Assembly: GCA_024648745.1 (NCBI GenBank)
Contig: JAHCVB010000001.1
Coordinates: 62,001 to 126,000 of the forward strand
Source of the DNA: Sodalis sp. Psp
Lineage (GTDB): Bacteria > Pseudomonadota > Gammaproteobacteria > Enterobacterales > Enterobacteriaceae
Reading direction: 5' to 3'
Length of the DNA stretch: 64,000 bases
The notes below the pieces were generated by a model. The model had not been told where the DNA came from, did not search any database, and worked only from the letters and a program-made list of their open reading frames with translations. The translations under genes and the position numbers were made by a program. Below, one piece after another: positions 34,676 to 45,740 of this stretch (positions within the stretch are counted from its first letter, which is position 1; each line of letters begins with the position of its first letter).

Positions 34676-35460
34676 TGCAAATTCTCTCCGCATAGTCGGT
34701 AAAGCTCATCCAACATTCCGGTGGAAAAACTTCCCGGCCCAGTTGCCCAGGCGGCGGTCAAGCGGCCGGCGCGAGCTATCAGTCGGCAGGCTCCGGCAAC
34801 ATGATCCAGCCTCTCGCCAGGCAGGGCGCAACAGGCTGCCGCCACCGCTGATAGAGCGCAACCAATGCCCGTGACGCGTGTCATCAATGGATGTCCATCT
34901 TCTATCTGCCAGGTACGGAAACCATCGGTAATTACATCCAGCGCCCCGGTAACCACTACCACTGCATCATATTGCTTAGCCAGCTCCTGGGCGGCGGGCA
35001 GTGCTTGCAAGGGATCGTCAAAGCTATCGACGCCACGCCCGGCAGAAGTAATACCTGCCAGTGCCAAAATTTCTGAGGCGTTACCTCGCACCGCCGCCGG
35101 GTTCATGGTCAACAGGAGCCGGGCGAAGTTACTGCGATAGTGTAATGCGCCGACGCCTACAGGATCCAGCACCCACGGGGTCTCCGCCACTCTGGCGGCT
35201 GCAATCGCCTCCAGCATCGCCGTAGCGCGTTGATGACACAGTGTACCGATGTTGATCAGTAGAGCATCCGCAATGGCGCTGAATTGTGCGGCTTCTTCCG
35301 GCTCTACTATCATAGCAGGAGCAGCGCCCAATGCCAGCAAGGTATTGGCAGTGATAGTTTGCACCACTTCATTGGTAAGACAATGGACCAGAGGAGCTTG
35401 CTGACGCAGACATTGTAACGTATGGATAGCTATGACTGCTGGTAGTTCAGAAGGTTTCAT
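34672..35460 (-). CDS. thiM: Hydroxyethylthiazole kinase ThiM
   Basis: Phosphorylates the thiazole alcohol in thiamine salvage. The ATG at 35460 is preceded by GAGGATC and gives 262 residues, exactly the E. coli length; a longer frame from 35487 is unlikely. Conserved: PLVHCLTNEVVQTITANTLLALGA, LDPVGVGAL, AVRGNASEILALAG and the catalytic GIGCALSAVAAACCALPGE. With thiD it recycles thiazole and HMP, implying scavenging from the host or a partner. In E. coli thiM is controlled by a TPP riboswitch; here only a piece of one remains upstream. Confidence 0.96.
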   Translation of the reverse strand: MKPSELPAVIAIHTLQCLRQQAPLVHCLTNEVVQTITANTLLALGAAPAMIVEPEEAAQFSAIADALLINIGTLCHQRATAMLEAIAAARVAETPWVLDPVGVGALHYRSNFARLLLTMNPAAVRGNASEILALAGITSAGRGVDSFDDPLQALPAAQELAKQYDAVVVVTGALDVITDGFRTWQIEDGHPLMTRVTGIGCALSAVAAACCALPGERLDHVAGACRLIARAGRLTAAWATGPGSFSTGMLDELYRLCGENLQ

Positions 35461-35501
35461 GATCCTCGTGTTCCCATTAGCGACCAAGAAACAGATATTG
35501 T

Positions 35502-35540
35502 GACTTCCTTAGTGCTGGCATAGTGTAGTAGTGGAGTTTT
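35502..35540 (-). promoter_or_regulatory. Truncated TPP (thiamine pyrophosphate) riboswitch relic
   Basis: Minus strand, 42 bases before thiM: ATGCCAGCACTAAGGAAGTC closely matches the 3' half of the thiM TPP-riboswitch aptamer (ATGCCAGCGTAGGGAAGTCA in E. coli). Just upstream is ACTCCACTACTACACT, where a full aptamer would have ACTCGGGGTGC, the CTGAGA core and the ACCTGATCTGG arm. The ligand-binding middle appears deleted, so thiamine control of thiMD is probably lost. Confidence 0.6.
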
Positions 35541-36558
35541 TAACTTTGACTAGACGGTGAAAATACTTACAATCATTATCATTGATAAATTGGTAGTTAT
35601 TATAAAAGGACATTTATTTATTTTTATTTTCAGTTGCATGAAGCCTATCGCTTAAGCAGAAAACAATTGATTTGCTCTGCGTATAGTCTGTCAACCTATA
35701 GAACCTGTTTTTCCTACTCGTTTAACGCCATATGGTACAGTGTTTCGTGGTCAGACTGTAATGAAATTTCTTGAGTAATGAACTTAGCAATTTAACTTCC
35801 ATTGCCTAGATGTGTTTTTCACTTACCACGCCAGGTTTGATGTTCGGCAGATACCACATCATCGTGGCTGATAAGTTTGGATAATTATCGATGCTACTGG
35901 CAGACAGTCTACCTACTCATGATGACCTGTGGGTCAGAGAGAGTTTTCTTACTTAATAAGGTAATGACACGCAAACAGGTATACCCCATCAGCATTAATA
36001 TGAAAACCCATGCCATCGCTATATCATATATCCACATATTAAGTTTGAACATGTCAGGAAAACTGGTTTGCAATCGCGATCAACCACGTTAGTATGGAAT
36101 TCTACTCACCGACTATCAGGAACAGATGGTACAATCGGCGATTATAACTCCAATGATTGGCGCTCTTACTTATAAGAAAGTCGAAATTATTCAGTCACCT
36201 TTTGTATGAAAGGGATGTTTATATAACGAATAAAGTTAGTAAATTCCCTGCGGAAATCATAAAAAATGATAGACTATAACTATGGTGAGTCTAAAAATTG
36301 TGCACAACATTATCAAACAGTAACCGATTAAAATATCATATTAAGTAGCAATCATAACAATAAGTGATGTATAAAGTCGTCAAGTAAGTATTTTGCACCG
36401 CTATTCTGGAAGTTTAGATGTTGCAATAAAAAGTTGAGATCCTGAAATTCGCCTTTGAGCAAGTTGTAAAAGCATTGAAAGCCATGAGAAGTCGATGTCG
36501 ACCCTTATGGACTATCACCAATCGAGATAGCGATTAGTAGTGCCCTATACAGAACGGA
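35541..36558. other. Decayed spacer between thiM and guaA
   Basis: No gene or RNA is recognised. It holds the start of the riboswitch relic at its left edge and a Fur-like motif at 35568-35586. The rest is AT-rich with short frames only. Confidence 0.5.
35568..35586. promoter_or_regulatory. Fur-box-like motif
   Basis: TACAATCATTATCATTGAT agrees at about 13 of 19 positions with the Fur consensus GATAATGATAATCATTATC when read on the minus strand. It lies about 110 bases before thiM, upstream of the riboswitch relic. An exact 13-base copy of its core (AATCATTATCATT) recurs at 40146-40158. No fur gene is in the window, so function is unproven. Confidence 0.3.
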
Positions 36559-38136
36559 TCATTCCCATTCTATCGTCGCCGGAGGTTTTCCGGAGATGTC
36601 ATACACGACACGAGAAATACCGTCGATTTCGTTGATGATGCGATTGGAGACGCGACCTAGGAATTCATACGGTAAGTGTGCCCAATGGGCGGTCATAAAG
36701 TCGATGGTCTCTACCGCACGCAGCGAAACCACCCAGTCATACTTGCGGCTATCTCCCATTACCCCGACAGAACGTACCGGTAGGAAGACGGTGAAAGCCT
36801 GACTGACTTTATTATACAAACCTGCTTTGTGTAGTTCTTCGATAAAGATAGCGTCGGCCCGACGCAACAGTTCACAATAAACTTTTTTCACTTCGCCCAA
36901 CACGCGAACGCTCAGACCAGGCCCCGGGAATGGGTGGCGATAAAGTACGTCGTAAGGAAGTCCCAGTTCCGTACCAATCTTACGTACTTCATCTTTGAAC
37001 AATTCTCTCAAAGGCTCTACCAATCCCATTTTCATTTTTTGCGGCAGGCCTCCGACGTTATGATGCGACTTGATAATGTGCGCTTTTTCAGTGGTAGAAG
37101 CAGAAGATTCAATCACGTCAGAGTAGATGGTTCCCTGCGCTAGCCATTTTACCTCTGTAAGGATCATGGCTTGCTCATCAAAGACTTCCATAAACACTCG
37201 ACCAATAGTTTTCCGCTTGGTTTCCGGATCGTCTATGCCGGTCAATGCGGTGAGGAAACGTTCTTCCGCCGATACGTGGATTATGTTCAGGCCATAATGG
37301 TTACTAAACATTTTCATTATCTGCTGAGCTTCATTTAAGCGCAGCAGCCCGTTATCGACAAACACACAGGTTAGTTGGTTACCGATAGCACGGTGTAACA
37401 GCATAGCGGTAACTGATGAATCCACACCGCCGGATAGGCCGAGTATTACCCAGTCATTACCGACCTGATCGCGGATGCGGGTAATTACGTCTTCTATAAT
37501 TTTGACTGGTGTCCATAAGGGTTCGCATCGACAGATATCAAGCACGAAGCGTTCCAATATACGCTGGCCCTGGCGGGTATGGGTCACTTCAGGATGGAAT
37601 TGAACGCCGTAAAATCTTTTCTCTTCATTGGCCATAATGGCAAACGGACAGGCTTTAGTACTGGCGACAGTGACAAAATTTGTCGGAATGGCGATGACTT
37701 TGTCGCCATGGCTCATCCAGACATCTAACAGTGGCGTACCGCGAGTGCCGACGTTGTCCTGGATATCGCGTACCAACAGACTGTCGGTCAGCACTTCCAC
37801 CTGAGCATAGCCGAATTCGCGCTGGGATGAGCTCTGGACTTTTCCACCGAGCTGTATTGCCATAGTTTGCATCCCGTAACATACGCCTAGCACTGGCATT
37901 CCTGCCTGAAACACATATTCTGGAGCGCTTGGGCTATTGACTTGGGTAGTACTTTCTGGACCTCCAGAAAGAATAATGCCGCTGGGATTAAATTTTCTAA
38001 TTTGCTCTTTGGTCACATCCCATGTCCAGAGTTCGCAATAGACGCCCAGCTCGCGTACCCGACGGGCTATCAACTGAGTATATTGCGAGCCAAAGTCCAG
38101 AATCAGGATGCGGTGTTTATGGATATTTTTTGTCAA
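36559..38136 (-). CDS. guaA: GMP synthase GuaA
   Basis: Converts XMP to GMP using glutamine and ATP. It has 525 residues, equal to E. coli. The class I glutamine amidotransferase domain (about 8-205) has the catalytic cysteine in [12 protein letters not shown] and the His/Glu of [10 protein letters not shown]. The ATP-pyrophosphatase domain carries SGGVDSSV. The C-terminal dimerisation domain ends KPPATIEWE as in the family. It follows guaB on the minus strand after 85 bases, the normal guaBA operon. No damage. Confidence 0.97.
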   Translation of the reverse strand: MTKNIHKHRILILDFGSQYTQLIARRVRELGVYCELWTWDVTKEQIRKFNPSGIILSGGPESTTQVNSPSAPEYVFQAGMPVLGVCYGMQTMAIQLGGKVQSSSQREFGYAQVEVLTDSLLVRDIQDNVGTRGTPLLDVWMSHGDKVIAIPTNFVTVASTKACPFAIMANEEKRFYGVQFHPEVTHTRQGQRILERFVLDICRCEPLWTPVKIIEDVITRIRDQVGNDWVILGLSGGVDSSVTAMLLHRAIGNQLTCVFVDNGLLRLNEAQQIMKMFSNHYGLNIIHVSAEERFLTALTGIDDPETKRKTIGRVFMEVFDEQAMILTEVKWLAQGTIYSDVIESSASTTEKAHIIKSHHNVGGLPQKMKMGLVEPLRELFKDEVRKIGTELGLPYDVLYRHPFPGPGLSVRVLGEVKKVYCELLRRADAIFIEELHKAGLYNKVSQAFTVFLPVRSVGVMGDSRKYDWVVSLRAVETIDFMTAHWAHLPYEFLGRVSNRIINEIDGISRVVYDISGKPPATIEWE

Positions 38137-38221
38137 TTGATGGTATATTCCGTGAATAATTAATAAAAAGAATGGCGACAGCCCTTCAGTCTGATGTGGC
38201 TTGCACCGAAGGTAATTTATT

Positions 38222-39685
38222 TTAGCCCAGACGGTAGTTTGGGGATTCTTTAGTAATGGCTACGTCATGGACATGACTTTCCTGAATACTAGCACTGCTG
38301 ATACGGACAAATTGCGCTTTGGTGCGAAGGTCGTCGATAGTAGCACAACCGGTCAACCCCATACAGGAACGTAGGCCGCCCATTTGCTGGTGAACAATTT
38401 CTTTCAGGAAGCCCTTATAGGCGACACGCCCTTCGATCCCTTCTGGTACTAATTTAGTGGTGGCATCATCAGCCTGGAAATAACGATCTGAAGAGCCTTT
38501 TGACATTGCGCTAAGAGAGCCCATACCGCGATAGGATTTAAATGAGCGACCTTGATAGATTTCGATTTCGCCTGGAGACTCTTCTGTTCCTGCCAGCAGC
38601 GATCCAACCATAACGCAAGCAGCACCGGCAGCGATGGCTTTAGCGATATCGCCGGAGAAACGAATGCCACCGTCGGCAATGACTGGGATACCGGTGCCTT
38701 CCAGAGCTTTCACTGCATCAGAGATAGCGGTAATTTGAGGCACGCCGACACCGGTGACGATACGGGTGGTGCAAATCGATCCAGGGCCGATCCCTACTTT
38801 TACCGCTCTAGCTCCGGCTGCCACTAGCGCGATCGCGCCGGCGCCGGTGGCGACATTGCCGCCAATGATTTGTAGATCAGGGTATTTGAAGCGAGTTTTG
38901 CGAATGCTCTGTAAGACACCTTCGGAATGGCCATGGGAAGAGTCGATGAGCAGGACATCTACGCCTGAGGAGACTAGAGCGTCGATGCGATCTTCGTTAC
39001 TGATACTAGCGCCCACTGCTGCACCGACGCGTAAACGGCCGTGCTCATCTTTACAGGCATTTGGTTTGCGTTCTGCTTTTTGAAAATCTTTTACTGTTAT
39101 CATACCAAGCAAGTGGAATTGTTCATCCACTACTAGCGCTTTTTCGACGCGCTTTTCGTGCATTTTGGCAAGTACCACTTCGTGGGCTTCGCCTGCTTTT
39201 ACAGTGACAAGACGTTCTTTAGAAGTCATCACAGCGGAAACTGACTGCCTCAGATTAGTGACAAAGCGTACGTCACGACCGGTAATGATCCCCACTAGCT
39301 CATTGCCTTCTGTCACTACCGGGTAGCCAGCGAAGCCGTTACGAGCAGTTAGCTCTTTGATTTCTAATAAAGTGGTATTGGGTGTTACGCACTGTGGATT
39401 GATTACCATACCGCTTTCATGACGTTTAACGCGGCTAACTTCCTTTGCCTGACGTTCGATTGACATATTTTTGTGAATAAAGCCGATTCCGCCTTCTTGC
39501 GCTAGTGCAATCGCTAAATTAGATTCAGTCACCGTATCCATCGCCGCAGATAACATGGGAATATTTAGTCGGATTTTCTGGGTCAGTTGAGTTCTAAGAT
39601 CAGCCGTGTTGGGTAGAACTGTGGAGTAAGCGGGAAGGATCAGAACGTCGTCGAATGTCAGAGCTTCTTTAGTAATCTGTAGCAT
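38222..39685 (-). CDS. guaB: IMP dehydrogenase GuaB
   Basis: Oxidises IMP to XMP, the committed step to guanine nucleotides. The length of 487 residues matches E. coli (488). Two CBS domains (about 93-205, [15 protein letters not shown]) are inserted in the TIM barrel. The active-site loop [15 protein letters not shown] carries the catalytic cysteine, followed by [16 protein letters not shown] and the flap region [20 protein letters not shown]. The start ATG ([16 protein letters not shown]) lies beyond an AT-rich leader containing two perfect palindromes. Confidence 0.97.
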   Translation of the reverse strand: MLQITKEALTFDDVLILPAYSTVLPNTADLRTQLTQKIRLNIPMLSAAMDTVTESNLAIALAQEGGIGFIHKNMSIERQAKEVSRVKRHESGMVINPQCVTPNTTLLEIKELTARNGFAGYPVVTEGNELVGIITGRDVRFVTNLRQSVSAVMTSKERLVTVKAGEAHEVVLAKMHEKRVEKALVVDEQFHLLGMITVKDFQKAERKPNACKDEHGRLRVGAAVGASISNEDRIDALVSSGVDVLLIDSSHGHSEGVLQSIRKTRFKYPDLQIIGGNVATGAGAIALVAAGARAVKVGIGPGSICTTRIVTGVGVPQITAISDAVKALEGTGIPVIADGGIRFSGDIAKAIAAGAACVMVGSLLAGTEESPGEIEIYQGRSFKSYRGMGSLSAMSKGSSDRYFQADDATTKLVPEGIEGRVAYKGFLKEIVHQQMGGLRSCMGLTGCATIDDLRTKAQFVRISSASIQESHVHDVAITKESPNYRLG

Positions 39686-39721
39686 AGCAATATCTCACTG
39701 AAGTAGATCTAAAATAGATAA

Positions 39722-39769
39722 TTATGTACATAAATGTAATGTATTTCTTGAATTATTGTTTATAACAAT
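39722..39769. promoter_or_regulatory. Two perfect palindromes upstream of guaB
   Basis: TTATGTACATAA (39722-39733) is a perfect 12-base palindrome, and ATTGTT-TAT-AACAAT (39755-39769) is a perfect inverted repeat with a 3-base centre. They lie 37 and 70 bases upstream of the guaB start. I see no match to the E. coli PurR box. They may be operators or chance in AT-rich DNA. Confidence 0.3.
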
Positions 39770-40583
39770 TTTTCGATTACCATTCTGCGCAGGAAGAATG
39801 ATATTAACGGTTTTTCAGTGGAGTTTAATCTCGTATATCTGTCTCTCCGTACCTGATTTTTACTGTTAGTCGCCTGAATTAAAACGGTGTGCAAGCTGCT
39901 GAAAAGCGAAATTGGGCAAAATTTAGCTGACGAGACAGTCACTGGTGCTTTACCCTAAAACAACCACGCTCAAGTGCACTACACCATATTCTGCAATACT
40001 AACGGTATTGTTCCCTTTGCGCCTCATATCGGAAGAAATACCGATGTCCTTCTTCTAATTAGGGCAAAAAACAGTAACAACAGCGTTGTCATCACGATGA
40101 CAGTAAATTACTAAAATACTCAAATAATCAAATTACGCTGCCAGTAATCATTATCATTTGGGCATTAACTGCCGATTTGCATTGCATAAATTCTTAGCCA
40201 TAGTAATAATAAAACAATAATGAAAAAGAGTTGACTTTTATAAAAAAAGAATGTGATAAGCAAGGTTGTTACGGGTACAGCATTGAAGATTAGTTTGTGG
40301 TAAATATAGTATTGGCTGAGCGTTTTTGGAATAAAAAATTTTCAGTATTTTTATCCATGAATAAACTTTACCATATAAAATTAATGTTAATTAATATATT
40401 TTAAGATATAAATATTTCTTATTAATGTTAGTCATAGACTTAACAAGTTTTCAGTTTACTGAACTTGTAGTGATTAATAGAATTATATATTTAAAAAATA
40501 TTAACAGGATCACATGGGAGCCAATCAGAGCAAAGTTACCTCAGTGTTGGGTTCTTCTTGGTAATTTGAGAGATTGTTTGTGC
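39770..40583. other. Spacer between guaB and mqo
   Basis: xseA normally diverges from guaB here; no trace is recognised. The second copy of the Fur-like core, AATCATTATCATT, lies at 40146-40158. The frame of mqo stays open from 40425, but that stretch does not resemble Mqo and probably is leader DNA. Confidence 0.5.
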
Positions 40584-42173
40584 ATGAAAGAGAATTCTAT
40601 CAAAGCCCTTGGTATGACTCTTGCTACGCCCAGAGCCAAGCAGCATCAGATTGTAGATAAACCTCTAGATATCGTACTGATCGGTGGAGGAGTAATGAGT
40701 GCCACTCTAGGAACGTATCTAAAAACACTTGAGCCTGGCTTAAGTGTCCATATGTACGAACGCTTGGAAAATACAGCAGAAGAAAGTTCCAATGGCTGGA
40801 ATAATGCCGGAACCGGCCATGCCGCTTTCTGTGAGCTAAACTATACCACTATAACTGAAGACGACTCGATAGATATCTCCAAAGCAGTAGCGGTGAATGA
40901 AGCCTTCGAAATTTCGCGTCAGTTCTGGGCGTATTTAGTCAAACAGAAAATCCTCACCAATCCGCGCACTTTTATCAATGATGTTCCACACATGAGTTTC
41001 GTTTGGGGAGATGACAATATCCGCTTCCTGCGCAAACGCTTTGAGTCATTGCAGACCAGCACGTTGTTTCGCGGCATGGAGTATTCCGAAGATCCACGGC
41101 AGATCCGCGAGTGGGTGCCATTAGTTATGAAAGGGCGAGACACATGTCAGAAAGTGGCCGCCACCAGCATGAAAATGGGCTCCGATGTTAACTTTGGAGA
41201 AATGACTCAGCAACTACTGGCAGATCTGCAGCAAAACCCCAATTTCCATTTGCATCTGAAACATGATGTGATAGATATCAAGCGTAACGCTGATCAAACC
41301 TGGAAGGTTCGCGTTATTGACGGTAATAACGGCGGCCAGAAGATCACGGTGCACACCCGTCATGTATTTATCGGTGGTGGTGGTGCTTCGTTAAAGTTGC
41401 TGCAAAAATCCGGTATCCCAGAGGTAAACGGCTATGCTGGCTTCCCTGTGAGCGGGCAATTTCTGATGACCACTAATCCAGAGATAGTTGAGAGCCATCA
41501 TGCAAAAGTCTATGGCAAAGCGTCGATTGATACGCCGCCGATGTCAGTGCCACATATTGATACCCGCATTCTAGACGGCAAGCGAACACTGTTATTTGGC
41601 CCGTTTGCCGCGCCCAGCAGTAAATTCCTTAAGCGCGGATCTTGGACAGATCTGTTTCATTCGTTAACGTGCCAGAATGTGCTGCTTATTCTACGTGTCG
41701 GACTGGATAACTGCGCGCTGGTAAGATATCTCATTAGCCAGCTGCTAATGTCGGACAAAGATCGCCTTAATGCCTTAAGGGAATACTACCCGTTGGCCAA
41801 TATGGAAGATTGGTCATTGATTGAAGCCGGCCAGCGGGTTCAGGTGATCAAAAAAGACGCCAACAAAGGAGCCGTTTTGCAGTTTGGTACGGAAGTAGTC
41901 AGTTCAGCAGACGGTTCACTGTCGGCATTGCTCGGCGCGTCTCCTGGCGCCTCCACCGCGGCGTTTATCATGCTGGAGCTACTAGGAACCATGTTCAAAG
42001 AGCAGGTAGCCAGCGAGGCTTGGCAGCGTAAGCTGAAAAAAATGGTGCCTTCTTACGGACAAACAATTAACGGCAATCTAGCGTTGACTAATAAGATTCG
42101 CCTTTATACATCTAACGTGCTAGGGCTGACTTTTACCGAGGCCAGACAGCTCTGTCATACAGCGCAAATGTAA
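40584..42173 (+). CDS. mqo: Malate:quinone oxidoreductase Mqo
   Basis: FAD-dependent membrane-bound enzyme oxidising malate to oxaloacetate and passing electrons to quinone, an alternative to the NAD-linked malate dehydrogenase. The ATG at 40584 gives [19 protein letters not shown] and 529 residues; the FAD loop [17 protein letters not shown] begins around residue 29. Also conserved: [47 protein letters not shown] and [13 protein letters not shown]. coli Mqo is 548, with a longer C-terminal tail that is absent here. The open frame extends 53 codons upstream to 40425 without family similarity. It stands alone, with decayed DNA on both sides. Confidence 0.95.
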   Translation: MKENSIKALGMTLATPRAKQHQIVDKPLDIVLIGGGVMSATLGTYLKTLEPGLSVHMYERLENTAEESSNGWNNAGTGHAAFCELNYTTITEDDSIDISKAVAVNEAFEISRQFWAYLVKQKILTNPRTFINDVPHMSFVWGDDNIRFLRKRFESLQTSTLFRGMEYSEDPRQIREWVPLVMKGRDTCQKVAATSMKMGSDVNFGEMTQQLLADLQQNPNFHLHLKHDVIDIKRNADQTWKVRVIDGNNGGQKITVHTRHVFIGGGGASLKLLQKSGIPEVNGYAGFPVSGQFLMTTNPEIVESHHAKVYGKASIDTPPMSVPHIDTRILDGKRTLLFGPFAAPSSKFLKRGSWTDLFHSLTCQNVLLILRVGLDNCALVRYLISQLLMSDKDRLNALREYYPLANMEDWSLIEAGQRVQVIKKDANKGAVLQFGTEVVSSADGSLSALLGASPGASTAAFIMLELLGTMFKEQVASEAWQRKLKKMVPSYGQTINGNLALTNKIRLYTSNVLGLTFTEARQLCHTAQM

Positions 42174-42565
42174 GAGGAAAGGCTGTGAAGACATCTAAGC
42201 TTGTAAGTACCTTTCTTGCATACCTCTGCTTTGGTAGCTCTATGAAACGCTTTCATCACTCAGAACTGTTATATTTCTTGCACCAGTTACCAATTAGCTG
42301 CACAAGTAGTGATAACTGATCTGATCGATCTTTTAATCGTGGGCGTGTAGTGAAAAATAGCACGGATAACGCTCAAAATTATTCAGGAGCTGGAGAGAGC
42401 TTAGCATCATTACGCTAAAGCACTTTCTAATACTTAGAAAATAATAAGTTGATAAGTTAAGTGTATAAGCATAATGTAGGAAAATTGTTGGAGCTTAAGA
42501 TCAAGATCAATACTGGCGCATGTTTTTAGCATAGGTATGCTCATTAGTTAAGAGCATAGATCAAT
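42174..42565. other. Spacer between mqo and ppk (convergent)
   Basis: No gene is seen. Near the ppk end is a perfect 7-base inverted repeat, TATGCTC and GAGCATA (42536-42558, 9-base loop), which could form a 3' hairpin on either transcript. The ppx gene that normally follows ppk is gone. Confidence 0.5.
42536..42558. terminator. Possible 3' hairpin between ppk and mqo
   Basis: A perfect 7-base stem with a 9-base loop lies just past the ppk stop. It is AT-rich and lacks a T-run, so it is a weak candidate for a shared terminator of the two converging genes. Confidence 0.25.
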
Positions 42566-44626
42566 CTACACTTCCGTGTTTTCGAGTTGCTTGATATAGT
42601 CATAAATAGCCATTTGCGCGCGCACTTTACGGCGGTTACCACGTGGAACGTACTGGTTGCTCAGATTGGCATCAATATAACGAGCTTTCACAGTATCTCT
42701 GAACAACAGTGTCAGAATGTCCAGCACCTGTTGTTTTAAACGCGGATCTAAAAGCACCACCGCGACTTCGATACGGTAATCAATATTTCGAGTCATCCAG
42801 TCGGCAGAGGAAAGAAACACTTTTTTATCACCACCATTATCAAACACATAAACCCGATCGTGCTCCAGGTACCGGTCTATGATGCTAGTGACCTGGATAT
42901 TATCGCTAATATCCGGCAAATGCGGAATCAGCGAACACATTCCACGTACTAGAATACGGATGTCCACACCCATGCTGGAAGCGACGTAAAGGCGATCTAT
43001 TAGTCCCTGATCTACCAAGTTGTTCACCTTAAGCGTAATACATGCTGCTTCGCCTGCCTGTGCATTTATGATCTCCTGATCTATCATCTGATACAGCATA
43101 TGGCGTGAATTTTGCGGTGACACCATCAGATAATTGAACTTCACGGGCCGGTAGGGATTTTCAATAAAGTTAAATACCTGCCTCACTTCATTGGTAATAC
43201 GTGCATCGGAGGTCAGCAGAGAATAATCAGTATATAAGCGAGCGGTTTTCTCGTTGAAATTTCCGGTACCAATATGGGCATAACGCACAATATCATCCTT
43301 CTCGCGGCGAGAGATAAGAAATAGCTTGGCGTGAATTTTTAGCCCAGGTGCTGAGAAAATCACATGTACGCCGGCTTCTGTAAGCCGCTTGGCCCAGTGA
43401 ATGTTAGCCTCTTCATCGAAGCGGGCTTGCAATTCCACCACCACGGTGACTTTTTTACCGTTATGGGCAGCGTGGATCATTGCGTCGATAATGTGAGAAT
43501 CTTTGGCCACTCGGTAAATATTAATTTTTATTGATAGTACATTGGGATCAAACGACGCCTGACGCAACAGCTCCAACACATGGCTAAAAGTATGATAGGG
43601 GAAATAGAGCAGGATGTCATGTTGTCGGATAGCGTCGAACGCGTTTCGGAATTTATCGAACCAGACATGGCGCAGACGTGGTAGCGGACGGTTGACTAGA
43701 TTGGATTTGCCGACGTTTGGAAAGCTGATGAAATCTTTAAAATTATGGTAGCGCCCACCAGGAATGACTGAATCATAGGAAGAAATTCCCAGTTTAGTTT
43801 TCAGCATTTCCACCATGTCGTTTGGCATGTCCCGCTGATAAACAAAGCGGACCGGCTTCGCGGTCAGTCGCTGTTTCAGGCTGGATGACATCAGTTCCAG
43901 CAGGCTAGATTCCATTTCAGTGATCAAATCGTATTCTGCGTCACGCGTTATTTTCATCGAATAAGCATTAATTGCACTATAATCGAAAAATCCGGAGAAA
44001 ATATCATTCAGGCAGTAGCGCAGGATATTATCAAGTAAAATCATCGGACGACAGCGAGGTGATTCCGCTGGAAGGTTAATAAAACGAGGCACCTTATCAG
44101 AGGTAATTTCTAGTAAAGCATAGCGGATGACCGGTCCCTGAACAATCTCTACCGCTAGATAAGTATAATCATCTTTCAGGAACTGCACCAGATTTGTATC
44201 ATGCTGTATTAAAATTGGTGTAATATGTTGGCATAACTGCTGTTTAAAATACTGCAGCAGCCACTTTTGCTGCTTAAGAGATAGTTGACGTTCGTTGACG
44301 AGAAAAATCTGATTACGGGCCATTTCCAACAGCAGATCGTTATAAAGATTATCGAACTTCTGCTCGGCGTTCAGCACTTTTGCTTGGATGCAGTTGAGCA
44401 GGTAGCGCGAGGTGCCACATGTACCCTGTTCTTCGCTTATCAGGATGCGCCGTTTCAGTTCAGCAAAACGGACCTTGTAAAATTCATCAAGATTGTTAGA
44501 ATAAATACCCAGGAATCGCATGCGTTCTATCAAAGGATTGCTTTTGTCGGCGACTTCCTGCAAAACTCGTTCATTGAAAGATAGCCAGCTCAATTCTTTC
44601 TCTACGTAGAGCTTTTCCTGACTCAT
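42566..44626 (-). CDS. ppk: Polyphosphate kinase Ppk1
   Basis: Makes and reverses long-chain polyphosphate from ATP. The ATG at 44626 ([24 protein letters not shown]) is preceded by GGAG at good spacing and gives 686 residues (E. coli 688); a GTG six bases upstream is also in frame. The autophosphorylated histidine is visible in [26 protein letters not shown] near residue 433, with the second phospholipase-D-like histidine in [18 protein letters not shown]. Small single-residue deletions against E. coli occur (for example PRCRPMILL), but the frame is intact. Its partner ppx is missing downstream. Confidence 0.96.
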   Translation of the reverse strand: MSQEKLYVEKELSWLSFNERVLQEVADKSNPLIERMRFLGIYSNNLDEFYKVRFAELKRRILISEEQGTCGTSRYLLNCIQAKVLNAEQKFDNLYNDLLLEMARNQIFLVNERQLSLKQQKWLLQYFKQQLCQHITPILIQHDTNLVQFLKDDYTYLAVEIVQGPVIRYALLEITSDKVPRFINLPAESPRCRPMILLDNILRYCLNDIFSGFFDYSAINAYSMKITRDAEYDLITEMESSLLELMSSSLKQRLTAKPVRFVYQRDMPNDMVEMLKTKLGISSYDSVIPGGRYHNFKDFISFPNVGKSNLVNRPLPRLRHVWFDKFRNAFDAIRQHDILLYFPYHTFSHVLELLRQASFDPNVLSIKINIYRVAKDSHIIDAMIHAAHNGKKVTVVVELQARFDEEANIHWAKRLTEAGVHVIFSAPGLKIHAKLFLISRREKDDIVRYAHIGTGNFNEKTARLYTDYSLLTSDARITNEVRQVFNFIENPYRPVKFNYLMVSPQNSRHMLYQMIDQEIINAQAGEAACITLKVNNLVDQGLIDRLYVASSMGVDIRILVRGMCSLIPHLPDISDNIQVTSIIDRYLEHDRVYVFDNGGDKKVFLSSADWMTRNIDYRIEVAVVLLDPRLKQQVLDILTLLFRDTVKARYIDANLSNQYVPRGNRRKVRAQMAIYDYIKQLENTEV

Positions 44627-44836
44627 TTCCACTCCATATAATATGTGTTCAAGGAAGGGAAAATCCTACATTAAGATATTATTATCTCTCTGGCGTCAAA
44701 ATCCAACATAACCTTCAAACGTCATCTGAGGATTATTATCTTGTTTCCTTTCAGGAAATATATATTTCCCTTATTTGTGCAGATCGGTAAACTTGTTGTT
44801 TCCTCATTGAGGACTTGAGAGCTCAATTCACACTGT

Positions 44837-45433
44837 TTGTATCTTGTAAGTAATATCTCCAGTCTGAGTGCAGTTATTAGTCGAACTGCAGGATACAAAT
44901 CCTATGTACTATCTGCTGCACGAGACAATGCTGGACTACCTGGAAATGGATCGCGGGAATGCGATGTAGAGAGCCAGACGTCAGCTGTATTCGACATTGG
45001 CCAGCAGTGGCAGTTTAATTCATGACAAGGCCTTAGCTCTCAGAACAAAATAGGCTAGAGACAACGGGCAGGCCCTACCCCGGCGTTCACAGATACAACA
45101 ATAGTTCACAGAATGTAGTCTCGAGCCTGCACACTAGTCTGAGTATAATAGACGGTGATGGTGTTATTAGACAATCTCCCCAGTGTCTGTATTAACGTCG
45201 TTATTCTTAAAGTTAGCTAGTTTTCCATGCTAATGAAGGTACTTCAAGACATCAGTATGATCCGCTTTTCCATCTCTGTTTCTACAGAGCCGCATCAATT
45301 GAATATCAGTCTGCCGGATTTAGCCTCGAGTCTTGACTGGGAGAAAATTTATCACCCTTCAGTCACTTTGTCTGAGACGAGGAGAAAAGTAACGCAACTG
45401 GCTTACGCACGGCACTGTGCAGGAAACTGATGT
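44837..45433 (+). pseudogene. hda: hda relic (DnaA regulatory inactivator)
   Basis: Plus-strand blocks match Hda in order. AGYKSYVLSAARDNAGL lies near 44893-44945 (family [21 protein letters not shown], Walker A region now broken). LLDNLPSVCIN is near 45160-45195 (family HLSLVCIDNIE). PHQLNISLPDLASSLDWEKIY is at about 45288-45350 (family [21 protein letters not shown]), followed by LSETRRKVTQLAYAR. Stops and frameshifts separate them and the ATP-binding loop is destroyed. Position next to the bepA relic follows E. coli. Loss removes the main brake on DnaA-ATP. Confidence 0.85.
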
Positions 45434-45539
45434 TTCCAATAGCGCGCTTAACGCCAACTCCTGATTGCTCAAATTCCAACTGGTAACTCTTAGCCAGTAG
45501 ATCTCAAATCGTTGGTAACGAGATAAGATGGAAAAATGT

Positions 45540-45740
45540 CACTTAAGGAAACAAATCCCTGTTAATGATATCCTTTGACATAAGCATTGGCGAAATTAAG
45601 CCGCAACGCCGAATTGATATCCTGTTCATTAACTGCGCCAGTACTCTAGCCAAATAATGGACCGCATCATGTGCCATTTCCCACAAATCAATATCAGTCA
45701 TTAAGTCTATCAGCTGGATGTCAGAAGGTAGCACGGTCAG
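45540..45740 (-). pseudogene. bepA: bepA relic (outer-membrane assembly protease/chaperone)
   Basis: The minus strand gives LIDLMTDIDLWEMAHDAVHYLARVL, matching the TPR part of BepA ([25 protein letters not shown]). In a shifted frame it gives NSALRLNFANAYVKG (family NPVLQLNLANAYLQGG). The HExxH protease domain is not found upstream, so most of the gene is deleted. It lies between the hda relic and bcp as synteny predicts. Together with the truncated bamC nearby it points to a pared-down outer-membrane assembly and repair system. Confidence 0.7.
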
